This document shows positions 1 through 7,010 of a stretch of DNA of 63,351 bases, in pieces. Both the position numbers and the translations under genes were made by a program. The DNA comes from Ruminococcus sp. (GTDB lineage Bacteria > Bacillota > Clostridia > Oscillospirales > Ruminococcaceae): positions 1 through 63,351 of the forward strand of contig SVNW01000013.1 in NCBI GenBank assembly GCA_015066745.1, written 5' to 3'. How positions within the stretch are numbered: position 1 is the first letter of the stretch; each line of letters begins with the position of its first letter. The notes below the pieces were generated by a model. The model searched no databases. It was not told where the DNA came from and saw only the letters and a program-made list of their open reading frames with translations.

Positions 1-91
1 ACCTCTCCTAATAAGCACTAAAATACCTACAAAAATATTATAGCATATTTCTAAAAAAAAGTCAAGCAAATTACGTAATTTCTTTGCTTGA
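1..91 (-). promoter_or_regulatory. Promoter and RBS of a gene beyond the left edge
   Basis: On the minus strand there is TTGACT (60-65), a 17-base spacer and TATAAT (37-42), followed by AGGAGAGGT at 1-9. A minus-strand gene therefore starts just outside the window. A 9-bp inverted repeat (TCAAGCAAA at 62-70, TTTGCTTGA at 83-91) surrounds a palindromic core and overlaps the -35. On the minus strand it is followed by a T run, so it could be an operator or the terminator of an upstream minus-strand unit. Confidence 0.65.
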
Positions 92-175
92 TCTTTAAAA
101 AAGTTTTTTGCAAGTGGCAAACTCGGGAAGAATTCAGAAAAGTTCTTGGTTTCTAATAATTTATAATCAAACGAT

Positions 176-213
176 AAAAAGACCACTTGTTTATTATATG
201 AGTGGTCTTTTTT
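176..213. terminator. Bidirectional hairpin terminator
   Basis: AAAGACCACT (178-187) pairs with AGTGGTCTTT (201-210) around a 13-base AT loop, with A and T runs on the two sides. No gene lies between it and either promoter region, so which transcript it ends is unclear. Nothing else is visible in 92-320. Confidence 0.7.
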
Positions 214-322
214 GATAAACATATCATAAACCTCAAAACCTACGACAAAATAAACAATTTTTTCACTGTATTCACACTCGAAATTTGTTCAAAAAATTTT
301 TTTATCTTTTTTTGAAAAACTA

Positions 323-351
323 TTGACTTTTTTATTTATAAATGTTATAAT
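323..351 (+). promoter_or_regulatory. rpmE promoter
   Basis: TTGACT (323-328), 17-base spacer, TATAAT (346-351) with an extended -10 TG. It sits about 90 bases upstream of the L31 start, leaving an untranslated leader. Confidence 0.75.
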
Positions 352-450
352 AAATTCTACAAGTGAATTATCGATAGTACTACTGTCTAAAGAAACTGAT
401 GGGCTACTATGTTAATCATAATAGTTTTTTAGAAGAGAGGTGTCTTATTG

Positions 451-651
451 ATGAAAAAGGATTTACATCCAAGTTTTGAAAAAGCAACAATTACATGTGC
501 TTGTGGTAACGTAATTGAAACACGTTCAACAAAAGGCGATATCAAAGTTGAAATCTGTTCAAAATGCCACCCATTCTTTACAGGCAAACAGAAACTTATT
601 GATACAGGCGGTCGTGTAGACAGATTCAAGAAGCGTTTCAATAAGAACTAA
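451..651 (+). CDS. rpmE: 50S ribosomal protein L31
   Basis: A 66-residue protein of the large ribosomal subunit. It begins MKKDLHP, the usual L31 start, and carries the zinc-binding cysteines C16, C18, C36 and C39 (CxC...CxxC), so it is the zinc-containing (C+) form. The ATG at 451 is preferred over the TTG at 448 because family members begin at this Met and the AGAGAGG Shine-Dalgarno (434-440) is 10 bases upstream of it. The gene has its own promoter at 323 and a terminator right behind, so it is probably monocistronic. Length is normal for the family. Confidence 0.95.
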   Translation: MKKDLHPSFEKATITCACGNVIETRSTKGDIKVEICSKCHPFFTGKQKLIDTGGRVDRFKKRFNKN

Positions 652-665
652 GTTCTATCACAAAC

Positions 666-697
666 AGGGTGACTTATATACAGTCGCCCTTTTTATT
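666..697 (+). terminator. rpmE terminator
   Basis: AGGGTGAC (666-673) pairs with GTCGCCCT (683-690), with one G-T wobble, followed by a T-rich tail. Confidence 0.75.
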
Positions 698-720
698 ATT
701 ATGGAAAGGTTTTGAAAATT

Positions 721-1350
721 ATGGGGTATAAAACCATACGTAAACAACATAATATAACCTTTACAGAACGCCGTTCAGAGTTTATCGCATATATCTGCCC
801 TGTCAAAACAAATGATGAAGCTGTTGATTTTATTAATTCGATCAAAGCCATGCATCGAAAAGCAACTCACAATGTATATGCCTATATCCTGAGAGAAAAC
901 AATATCACAAGATATTCCGATGATGGAGAACCACAAGGTACCGCAGGAGTTCCCGTACTTGATATACTTCAGAAAAATGGACTTACAGACGTGTGCTGCG
1001 TAGTTACAAGATATTTCGGCGGAATTCTTTTAGGTGGCGGAGGGCTTGTACGTGCTTATTCAACATCTGCAAAACTTGTTGTTGAAGATGCCGGTATACT
1101 GGATATGTGCGAGTGTTACAGAACCGAGATACATATGGACTATAATATGTACAGCAAGGTATCATATTTTCTGCCTCAGTACGAGATCAAAGAACTTTCT
1201 TCAAAGTTTGAAGACGAAGTTTTTATGGAAGTGCTTGTAAAAGAACAATATTTTGAACCGCTAAGAGCAAAACTTATTGACGTGTCAAACGGTAAGATAG
1301 ATATAGAAAAATCCGAAAAATTATTCGAAGATTTTTCGGAAATGGCATAA
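721..1350 (+). CDS. YigZ/IMPACT family protein
   Basis: A 209-residue member of the UPF0029/IMPACT family. The N-terminal domain has the family signature: SDDGEPQGTAG near residue 65, then VTRYFGGILLGGGGLVRAY near 100. A smaller ferredoxin-like C-terminal domain follows. Family members are cytosolic and resemble eukaryotic IMPACT, which modulates translation control through GCN2; the bacterial role is not settled. The ATG at 721 is chosen over the in-frame TTG at 712 because the GGAAAGG (703-709) lies 11 bases upstream of 721 but only 2 from 712. It lies between the rpmE terminator and dnaG, 37 bases before dnaG, so it may be co-transcribed with dnaG-rpoD. Confidence 0.88.
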   Translation: MGYKTIRKQHNITFTERRSEFIAYICPVKTNDEAVDFINSIKAMHRKATHNVYAYILRENNITRYSDDGEPQGTAGVPVLDILQKNGLTDVCCVVTRYFGGILLGGGGLVRAYSTSAKLVVEDAGILDMCECYRTEIHMDYNMYSKVSYFLPQYEIKELSSKFEDEVFMEVLVKEQYFEPLRAKLIDVSNGKIDIEKSEKLFEDFSEMA

Positions 1351-1387
1351 CAAATGATTTTCAGGATTTTTTATCAGGAGGATTATT

Positions 1388-3136
1388 ATGGCGCTATCTG
1401 ATGATTTTATCTACCGTCTGCGAGCTGAAAATCCCATAGAAGATGTTTTTGGCTCTTATACTTTACTCAGAAGGCAAGGCTCAAACTTCAAATGCCTCTG
1501 CCCTTTTCATTCTGAAAGAACACCATCTTGTACAGTTTACAGGGATACACAAAGTTTTTATTGTTTCGGTTGCGGTGCAGGCGGAGATGTAATAACTTTT
1601 ATAAAAAGAATAGAAAACCTAAACTATATAGAAGCTGTTCGTTTTCTTGCCGAGCGTGCAGGACTGACTGTTCCCGAAAATAACTATAACGATAAGACGC
1701 TTAAAGAAAAATCAAAAACTTTTGAAATCAATCGTGAAACTGCAAATTTTTATTATAAAAACCTTCTCTCAGGAGAAGATAAACGTGGACTTGCATATTT
1801 CAAATCACGTAATCTCCTGCCTCAGACTATAAAAAAATATGGTCTTGGGTATGCTCCTGACAGCTGGAATGCCCTCAGAGATCATCTTCGTTCTCTTGGT
1901 TTTAAAGATAGTGAGATGATAACTGCCGGAGTTTGCAGAAGTTCACAAAAAGGCTGTTATGATGTATTCCGAGGTCGTGTGATGTTTCCTATCATAGATC
2001 TCAGAGGAAATGTTATTGCATTCGGAGGAAGAATTATTTCCGGAGAAGGTGCAAAATATATAAACTCATCAGACACACCTGTATTCAAAAAAAGCCGTAA
2101 CCTTTTTTCACTCAATCACGCAAAGAATGCGGCATCAAAAAAACTTATCCTCGCAGAAGGATACATGGACGTTATCACCATAAATCAGGCAGGTTTTGAA
2201 AATGTTATAGCTACTCTTGGTACAGCTCTTACGCCTGAACAGGCACGTATAATGTCACAATATGCAAATGAAGTCATCATCGCATATGACAGTGACATAG
2301 CAGGACAGGAAGCTACGCAGAAGGCTATAAATTTACTGAACGCCGCAGGTGTAACCACCAAAATAATAAAAATGGAATCTGCAAAAGATCCCGATGAATA
2401 TATAAAAAAATTCGGAAATACCCGATTTAAACTACTTCTCGAAAACTCAGGTGATGCAATCGCTTTTGAGCTTGAAAAATGCAAAAACGGTCTTGACATC
2501 TCAAAAGAAGAAGATAAAGTAGTATATCTCAGAAAAATTGTATCAGTTATTTCCGCTCTTGATGATCCGCTCCAGAGAAGCGTATATATATCAAAAATTT
2601 CAAAAGAAACAGATATAAATACCGGTATTCTGAATACTCAGGTTGAATACACAATCAAAAACAAACAACAGACCAGAAAAAAAATGGAATGGAAAAACAT
2701 CGAAAGTAGCGTGAATACACATGACGAAATAAATCCTGATTCTGTAAAATATCCGAGAGAAAGTAAATCAGAAGAATTTATCATATTGTATACCTGCAAA
2801 AATCCGGACAAGCTAGAACTTATTCTTTCAAAAATAACCGCCGATGATTTTGTTACAGATTTCAATAAAAAGGTTTTTTCATCTGTCTGTAAAGCGATCT
2901 CTCAATCAGACTCTTTTTCACTTTCTCATCTTTCTGATGAATACACTGATGCAGAAATGGGGAAAATATGCGGTATAGAGGCAAAAAATCGTGAAACCAC
3001 GATAAAAGAAGAAACTCTGTACGATTGTATTGACGTTTTAAAGAATTTCAAAGGGAGTTTTGTATATAATAAAGACACAGAACTTTCCGATGACGATCTT
3101 TTGAAGATACAAACCCAAATGAAAAACAAAAAATAG
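1388..3136 (+). CDS. dnaG: DNA primase DnaG
   Basis: A 582-residue primase that makes RNA primers at the replication fork. The N-terminal CHC2 zinc finger is C38, H41, C59, C62. The central TOPRIM domain has its catalytic Glu in AEGYMD (about residue 258) and its metal-binding acidic residues in AYDSD (about 300). The C-terminal part is the DnaB-helicase-interacting region. The start has an AGGAGG at 1376-1381. It is followed by rpoD with only 12 bases between, the classic macromolecular-synthesis operon order without rpsU. Confidence 0.97.
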   Translation: MALSDDFIYRLRAENPIEDVFGSYTLLRRQGSNFKCLCPFHSERTPSCTVYRDTQSFYCFGCGAGGDVITFIKRIENLNYIEAVRFLAERAGLTVPENNYNDKTLKEKSKTFEINRETANFYYKNLLSGEDKRGLAYFKSRNLLPQTIKKYGLGYAPDSWNALRDHLRSLGFKDSEMITAGVCRSSQKGCYDVFRGRVMFPIIDLRGNVIAFGGRIISGEGAKYINSSDTPVFKKSRNLFSLNHAKNAASKKLILAEGYMDVITINQAGFENVIATLGTALTPEQARIMSQYANEVIIAYDSDIAGQEATQKAINLLNAAGVTTKIIKMESAKDPDEYIKKFGNTRFKLLLENSGDAIAFELEKCKNGLDISKEEDKVVYLRKIVSVISALDDPLQRSVYISKISKETDINTGILNTQVEYTIKNKQQTRKKMEWKNIESSVNTHDEINPDSVKYPRESKSEEFIILYTCKNPDKLELILSKITADDFVTDFNKKVFSSVCKAISQSDSFSLSHLSDEYTDAEMGKICGIEAKNRETTIKEETLYDCIDVLKNFKGSFVYNKDTELSDDDLLKIQTQMKNKK

Positions 3137-3148
3137 GAGGAAGATTTT

Positions 3149-4231
3149 ATGGCTAACGAAAAAAAGACTATCGAAAGCTTGCTTGAACAGGGTAAACTGA
3201 CAGGTAAACTGACAACAAAAGAAATCACTGACGCACTTGAGGAAACAGATTTCGATGTCGATCAGATGGATACGTTCTATGAAACCTGTGCAAACCTGAA
3301 TATCGAAATCGTAGAAGATTTCTCCCCTGATACAGACCTTAAAATCGGTCTTGATTCCGGACTCAATGACGATCTGGAAATAGCACTTTCAACTGAAGGC
3401 ATTGCTATAGATGACCCTGTTAAGATCTATCTTAAAGAAATCGGTCGTGTTCCGCTTCTTACTCCTGAAGAAGAAATAGAGCTCGCAGCAAGAATGTCAA
3501 ACGGAGACCCATATGCAAGAAAACGCTTATCAGAAGCAAATCTTCGTCTTGTTGTAAGTATAGCTAAACGTTACGGCGGAAGAGGAATGCAGTTCCTTGA
3601 TCTTATCCAGGAAGGTAACCTCGGTCTTATAAAAGCCGTAGAAAAGTTTGACCATACAAAAGGATTCAAGTTCTCCACATATGCAACATGGTGGATAAGA
3701 CAAGCTATTACAAGAGCTATCGCTGACCAGGCACGTACAATCAGAATCCCTGTTCACATGGTTGAAACTATCACTAAAGTAAAGAAAATTTCAAGCCAGC
3801 TTCTCCACGAAAACGGTCACGATCCAACGGCAGATGAAATCGCAGAAAAACTTGAAATGCCTGTTGACAGAGTTCGTGAAATAATGCGTATAGCACAGGA
3901 TCCTGTTTCACTTGAAACACCTATCGGCGAAGAAGAAGACAGCCATCTTGGTGACTTTATCCCTGATGATGATGCTCCTGCTCCTGCTGAAGCGGCATCA
4001 CTTGTTCTTCTTAAAGAAGCACTCAACGAAGTTCTCAACACTCTTACAGAAAGAGAAGCAAAAGTTTTAAGACTCAGATTTGGTCTTGAGGACGGACGTG
4101 CACGTACACTTGAAGAAGTAGGCAAGGAATTTGAAGTAACAAGAGAAAGAATCAGACAGATCGAAGCAAAAGCTTTAAGAAAATTACGTCATCCAAGCAG
4201 AAGCAAAAAAGTTAAGGATTTTCTTGATTAA
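3149..4231 (+). CDS. rpoD: RNA polymerase sigma factor SigA (RpoD)
   Basis: The housekeeping sigma factor, 360 residues. In order: an acidic region 1.1 (about 1-85), region 1.2 ([19 protein letters not shown]), region 2 with the -10-binding helix around [13 protein letters not shown], region 3, and region 4.2 with the -35-binding helix-turn-helix near the C-terminus ([20 protein letters not shown]). It recognises the TTGACA/TATAAT promoters seen throughout this window. AGGAGG at 3136-3141 overlaps the dnaG stop, so it is translated from the dnaG transcript. Confidence 0.97.
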   Translation: MANEKKTIESLLEQGKLTGKLTTKEITDALEETDFDVDQMDTFYETCANLNIEIVEDFSPDTDLKIGLDSGLNDDLEIALSTEGIAIDDPVKIYLKEIGRVPLLTPEEEIELAARMSNGDPYARKRLSEANLRLVVSIAKRYGGRGMQFLDLIQEGNLGLIKAVEKFDHTKGFKFSTYATWWIRQAITRAIADQARTIRIPVHMVETITKVKKISSQLLHENGHDPTADEIAEKLEMPVDRVREIMRIAQDPVSLETPIGEEEDSHLGDFIPDDDAPAPAEAASLVLLKEALNEVLNTLTEREAKVLRLRFGLEDGRARTLEEVGKEFEVTRERIRQIEAKALRKLRHPSRSKKVKDFLD

Positions 4232-4265
4232 TCAAATTAAATTTCTGCAAAGGAGCTTTTAATAA

Positions 4266-4676
4266 ATGCGTTTAACATTAGAAGCTGACTACGCTGTTAG
4301 AATAATTAACTGTCTTTGCAACGATAACAACAGACTGGAAGCCAGAATAATATCTGAAAGATGTTGCATAACGTTACGTTTTACGCTGAAGATACTTCAT
4401 AAACTCGTTACCGCCGGAATAGTACGCTCATTTAAGGGTACTAACGGCGGATACGAGCTGAATATGAAACCATCTGAAATAACTCTTCGTAATGTTATTG
4501 AAACAGTTGAAGGTACATATTTTTTCAGTCGTTGTCTTGAAGAACCTGCAGTGTGCAGTAGTGGCAAAAAGAACTGCAAGTTCCAGTGCATTTTCAATGA
4601 TATATCAACCATGGTAAAAGAAAAGCTGGACAATTATACTTTTGATATGTTCATTGAAGAAAAAAATATTGAATAA
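4266..4676 (+). CDS. Rrf2 family transcriptional regulator
   Basis: A 136-residue winged-helix regulator of the Rrf2/IscR/NsrR family. The N-terminal helix-turn-helix is followed by a wing with GTNGGYEL (59-65). Four cysteines in the C-terminal half (C90, C97, C104, C108) could bind an iron-sulfur cluster; NsrR and IscR use three cysteines in this region. It would therefore sense iron-sulfur status, nitric oxide or redox state, but its target is unknown. AAAGGAG stands 8 bases before the ATG. It follows rpoD by 34 bases and ends at a strong terminator. Confidence 0.88.
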   Translation: MRLTLEADYAVRIINCLCNDNNRLEARIISERCCITLRFTLKILHKLVTAGIVRSFKGTNGGYELNMKPSEITLRNVIETVEGTYFFSRCLEEPAVCSSGKKNCKFQCIFNDISTMVKEKLDNYTFDMFIEEKNIE

Positions 4677-4681
4677 AACAC

Positions 4682-4713
4682 AAAGGAGACCGAACTTCCA
4701 CGGTCTCCTTTAT
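4682..4713. terminator. Hairpin terminator at the end of the dnaG-rpoD-rrf2 unit
   Basis: AAGGAGACCG (4683-4692) pairs with CGGTCTCCTT (4701-4710). It can serve the + strand operon and also the minus-strand noncoding unit that arrives from 6083. Confidence 0.8.
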
Positions 4714-5045
4714 GTTTGATTCAATAATTTCAGCATATTAATGCATCGGTACCACCTTTTATTTCATGATACTCAGTGTTAAAAGCTTCCGGCCTGTAAT
4801 TACCCTGTTTTAACACTTCCTTGTCCGAATGCTTTCGCATCTTTAAATGACCCCTTGTTTAAACTTAAAGCCATTCATGATATTCTTCTGGCGGAACCAC
4901 CCTCCTTAATGTTTGATCGTTCTCCTCTTAAGAAAATCCAAGTAAACCATCGCTACCACTCTTTTCTTAAAATTTTATATAATCAGGCTTCGTGCTAACC
5001 GTTAGCCACGCAACCCGTTATTTTCAAAAGTTAAAATTGTTACTT

Positions 5046-5541
5046 CATTGGTTTCACCCTTAAAATGTATTTTTTTCTCAAAACTTCTTATTATTTTTAC
5101 ATTGGAAACACCTTTTTCTGTTTTTATTTTTGTCCGTTACTTAAACTGACTATTCCATTGGTCACACCTTTTTCTGTTTTTATTTTTTGTCCGTTTCTTA
5201 TACTGACTATTCCATTGGTCACACCTTTTTCTGTTTTTATTTTTTGTCCGTTTCTTATACTGACTATTCCATTGGTCACACCTTTTTCTATTTTAATTTT
5301 GGTCCGTTATTTGTACTGACTATTCCATTGGTCACACCTTTTTCTGTTTTTAATTTTGGTCCGTTTCTTATACTGACTATTCCATCGGTCACACCTTTTT
5401 CTGTTTTTATTTTAGTCCGTCATTCATGCTGACTATTCCATCGGAATCACCTTTTAATTTTTAATTATTTTATTTCTTATATAGATTTATGTACGTTATA
5501 TACAAATTATTCATTTAATAACTCAAGCCAAACTAGCCATT
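5046..5541 (-). repeat. 56-57 bp tandem repeat with mini-ORFs
   Basis: Copies of CAT(T/C)GG on the + strand lie at 5046, 5100, 5156, 5213, 5270, 5326, 5383, 5439 and 5538, giving periods of 54, 56, 57, 57, 56, 57, 56 and 99. Read on the minus strand, each unit has AAGGTG, six or seven bases and an ATG. In six units (5156-5439) the frame is ATG GAA TAG. At 5100 it is ATG TAA, at 5046 ATG AAG TAA and at 5538 a 5-codon frame. Spacers are AT-rich with GGAC near the middle. Confidence 0.85.
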
Positions 5542-5814
5542 GGAATCACCTTTATATATCCTTCGAAAATATTTCCCGGCCTTGTTACTCAAAGCACATC
5601 TGCTATAACTATCTGTAAGCTTCCCCTACCAATATCACATCAAGCTTCATCGTAATATACCAATCATGTGAAATATATCTCTTACAAATACTTACCGCCG
5701 ATGTTGACTGCTATGAACAACTCCTGCACTTTGCGGGGTTACTGACTTTCAAAAAGAACTAAAACTAAATCGATGACTCATTTAATTTTAACTTTAACAT
5801 CCCTTTTAAAATCC

Positions 5815-5880
5815 CTAACCATCAGAGTCACGAAAGTCAAATCCGCTAATTGTAAAAAACTCGTCAACTGTCAAGTCCAT
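5815..5880 (-). other. Possible 21-codon leader peptide in the noncoding unit
   Basis: On the minus strand TTTGGAGGT is followed by GTCCG and an ATG at 5880, opening a frame of 21 codons (begins MDLTVDEFF) that ends in TAG at 5815. This is the only site in the region with a GGAGG Shine-Dalgarno. The bases around the ATG match the repeat core (GTCCGATGGA versus GACCGATGGA). It may be translated, or may only be a repeat relative. Confidence 0.3.
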
Positions 5881-6089
5881 CGGACCCTACCTCCAAACAT
5901 AATATATTTGTCTTATGGAAACCTCATCTCTGAACCTGAACTACTATCCCTTTGTCACTACATACCAGCGACTTTACTACTTCTTCGGATCTGTTCACCA
6001 TTCCCGGTTTCCCACCCTAATAAGACCAATCTGAAAAGCTCGGTTCAAATTCTTATCGCCTGAATTATTCTCTCCCTTTCCATGTCTCT

Positions 6090-6118
6090 ATAATACCATA
6101 AGTTTTTGTCATTGTCAA
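6090..6118 (-). promoter_or_regulatory. Strong minus-strand promoter of the noncoding unit
   Basis: TTGACA (6113-6118), 17-base spacer, TATTAT (6090-6095) with an extended -10 TG. Start of transcription is expected near 6083. It diverges from the DUF1292 promoter 59 bases away. Confidence 0.75.
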
Positions 6119-6176
6119 CACTTTTTTATAAAAATATTTAAAAAATATGTTTAATATGATGTTTACAGAATATATC

Positions 6177-6205
6177 TTGACTTTTTCCTGATTTTGTAGT
6201 AGAAT
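6177..6205 (+). promoter_or_regulatory. Promoter of the DUF1292 gene
   Basis: TTGACT (6177-6182), 17-base spacer, TAGAAT (6200-6205). The leader contains two short hairpins: GTAAG/CTTAC, and GCCT/AGGC ending just before the RBS. Confidence 0.7.
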
Positions 6206-6281
6206 TAATTATGTAAGCGTGCCTTACGTACATATAAAAAAATGCCTCATTATTTTATAAAGGCAGAAATGGAGTTTTATT

Positions 6282-6602
6282 ATGTCAGAAGAAAAATCAG
6301 AATACACTCCCGATCTTTATACATTAGAAGATGAAAACGGAGTTGAACAGACATTTGAAATGCTTGATGCACTTGAAACAGAAGACGGACAGCGTTACTT
6401 TGCTCTTGTTCCATATGCAGAAAATCCAGAAGATGCTCTTTCAGACAGCGATGAACTTGTTATACTCAAAGCCGAAATGGAAGGCGATGAAGAAATACTC
6501 GTTTCAATTGACGACGATGATGAGTTCGACAGAATAGGTCAGATATTCCTCAAACGTATCGAAGAAATGTTTGAAGATGATGATTATGAAGATGAAGAAT
6601 AA
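6282..6602 (+). CDS. DUF1292 domain-containing protein
   Basis: A 106-residue, very acidic cytosolic protein with the DUF1292 (YrzB-like) domain at about 10-90: a beta-rich core with FEMLDALE and ALVPY. The last 12 residues are almost all Asp and Glu. The family is widespread in Firmicutes, usually near yrrK/ruvX genes, and has no proven function. Here it stands alone with its own promoter, and a 6S-like RNA gene follows. The start has GGAG 7 bases upstream. Confidence 0.88.
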   Translation: MSEEKSEYTPDLYTLEDENGVEQTFEMLDALETEDGQRYFALVPYAENPEDALSDSDELVILKAEMEGDEEILVSIDDDDEFDRIGQIFLKRIEEMFEDDDYEDEE

Positions 6603-6629
6603 TTTTTTTCATTTTCCATAAAATTTTAA

Positions 6630-6658
6630 TTGACAATTGAGAATTAATGTGTTATAAT
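6630..6658 (+). promoter_or_regulatory. Promoter of the 6S-like RNA
   Basis: Perfect TTGACA (6630-6635), 17-base spacer, perfect TATAAT (6653-6658). There is no coding sequence behind it. Confidence 0.85.
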
Positions 6659-6664
6659 TCTTAA

Positions 6665-6926
6665 TGTAAACAGGTTATTATTTCTGCCTTGTGCGTATGT
6701 GTATGGCTCATATAATCCAACACATTATCCTAGGGAATTTCGCTCTGAATGTGGATTGCAGACCTCCCTTGTATTTGTTTTTCAGGTATATAGGACGAAG
6801 GGAGCGTGAATCTTTCAGGCTGATACCCACCTGCTTTATAAGCGGGTTTTATATGCCGTATGTTACGGCAAGGCGGTTTATTTCTTGTAAATTTAAATCA
6901 GATGCTTTTTGTAGCATCTGATTTTT
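6665..6926 (+). ncRNA. ssrS: Probable 6S RNA
   Basis: A stand-alone RNA gene with a perfect promoter and an intrinsic terminator (AAATCAGATGC at 6895-6905 with GCATCTGATTT at 6914-6924). The closing stem pairs CTGCCTTG (6684-6691) with CAAGGCGG (6869-6876). Further pairings are CATATAA with TTATATG, a 5' side hairpin CACATT/AATGTG, a long arm CTCCCTT/AAGGGAG, and 3' side hairpins CCTGCTT/AAGCGGG and GCCGT/ACGGC. A closing stem, an open centre with small side hairpins and a terminal arm match 6S RNA, which binds sigma-A RNA polymerase. No tmRNA tag frame or RNase P core is seen. I cannot confirm it without a covariance-model search. Confidence 0.6.
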
Positions 6927-6961
6927 ATTTTTTCTCTGAATAACTTTTATAAATATAAACA

Positions 6962-7000
6962 AAAAATCAGAAACGAATAATTTCCGTTTCTGATTTTTTT
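6962..7000. terminator. Terminator downstream of the PASTA kinase gene
   Basis: ATCAGAAACG pairs with CGTTTCTGAT, with A and T runs on both sides, so it works in both directions. It lies 11 bases beyond the stop codon of the minus-strand kinase gene. Confidence 0.85.
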
Positions 7001-7010
7001 ATTTATTGAT

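Larger units (their letters stand above)
4714..6083 (-). ncRNA. Candidate long noncoding RNA with repeat array
   Basis: About 1.37 kb with no minus-strand reading frame of 60 codons or more and no plus-strand frame with a credible RBS. A consensus promoter on the minus strand (6090-6118) points into it and a hairpin at 4682-4713 could end it. Inside are nine units of a 56-57 bp repeat plus diverged relatives towards both ends, each built around GGTGnnnCC, A/G, ATG. On the minus strand the RNA is purine-rich, with A-rich spacers. I recognise no Rfam family. The alternative is AT-rich non-transcribed DNA, but the promoter and the internal regularity argue against it. Confidence 0.55.

Noticed and set aside
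4738..4910. T-box riboswitch (TGGTACC and GGGTGGTTCC on the minus strand)
   Set aside because: No amino acid gene follows on that strand, no specifier stem is visible, and the same words belong to the repeat family.
5065..5432. Two overlapping plus-strand frames coding hydrophobic repeats (TIPLVTPFSVF type)
   Set aside because: They are translations of the 56-57 bp repeat in the pyrimidine-rich strand, have no RBS, and the 56-bp periods break the frame. No promoter points into them.
5046..5541. CRISPR array
   Set aside because: The units are contiguous tandem repeats with no unique spacers and no cas genes nearby.
5773..6063. Plus-strand frame of 96 codons
   Set aside because: No RBS, composition unlike genes here, and it is antisense to the presumed noncoding RNA just behind its promoter.
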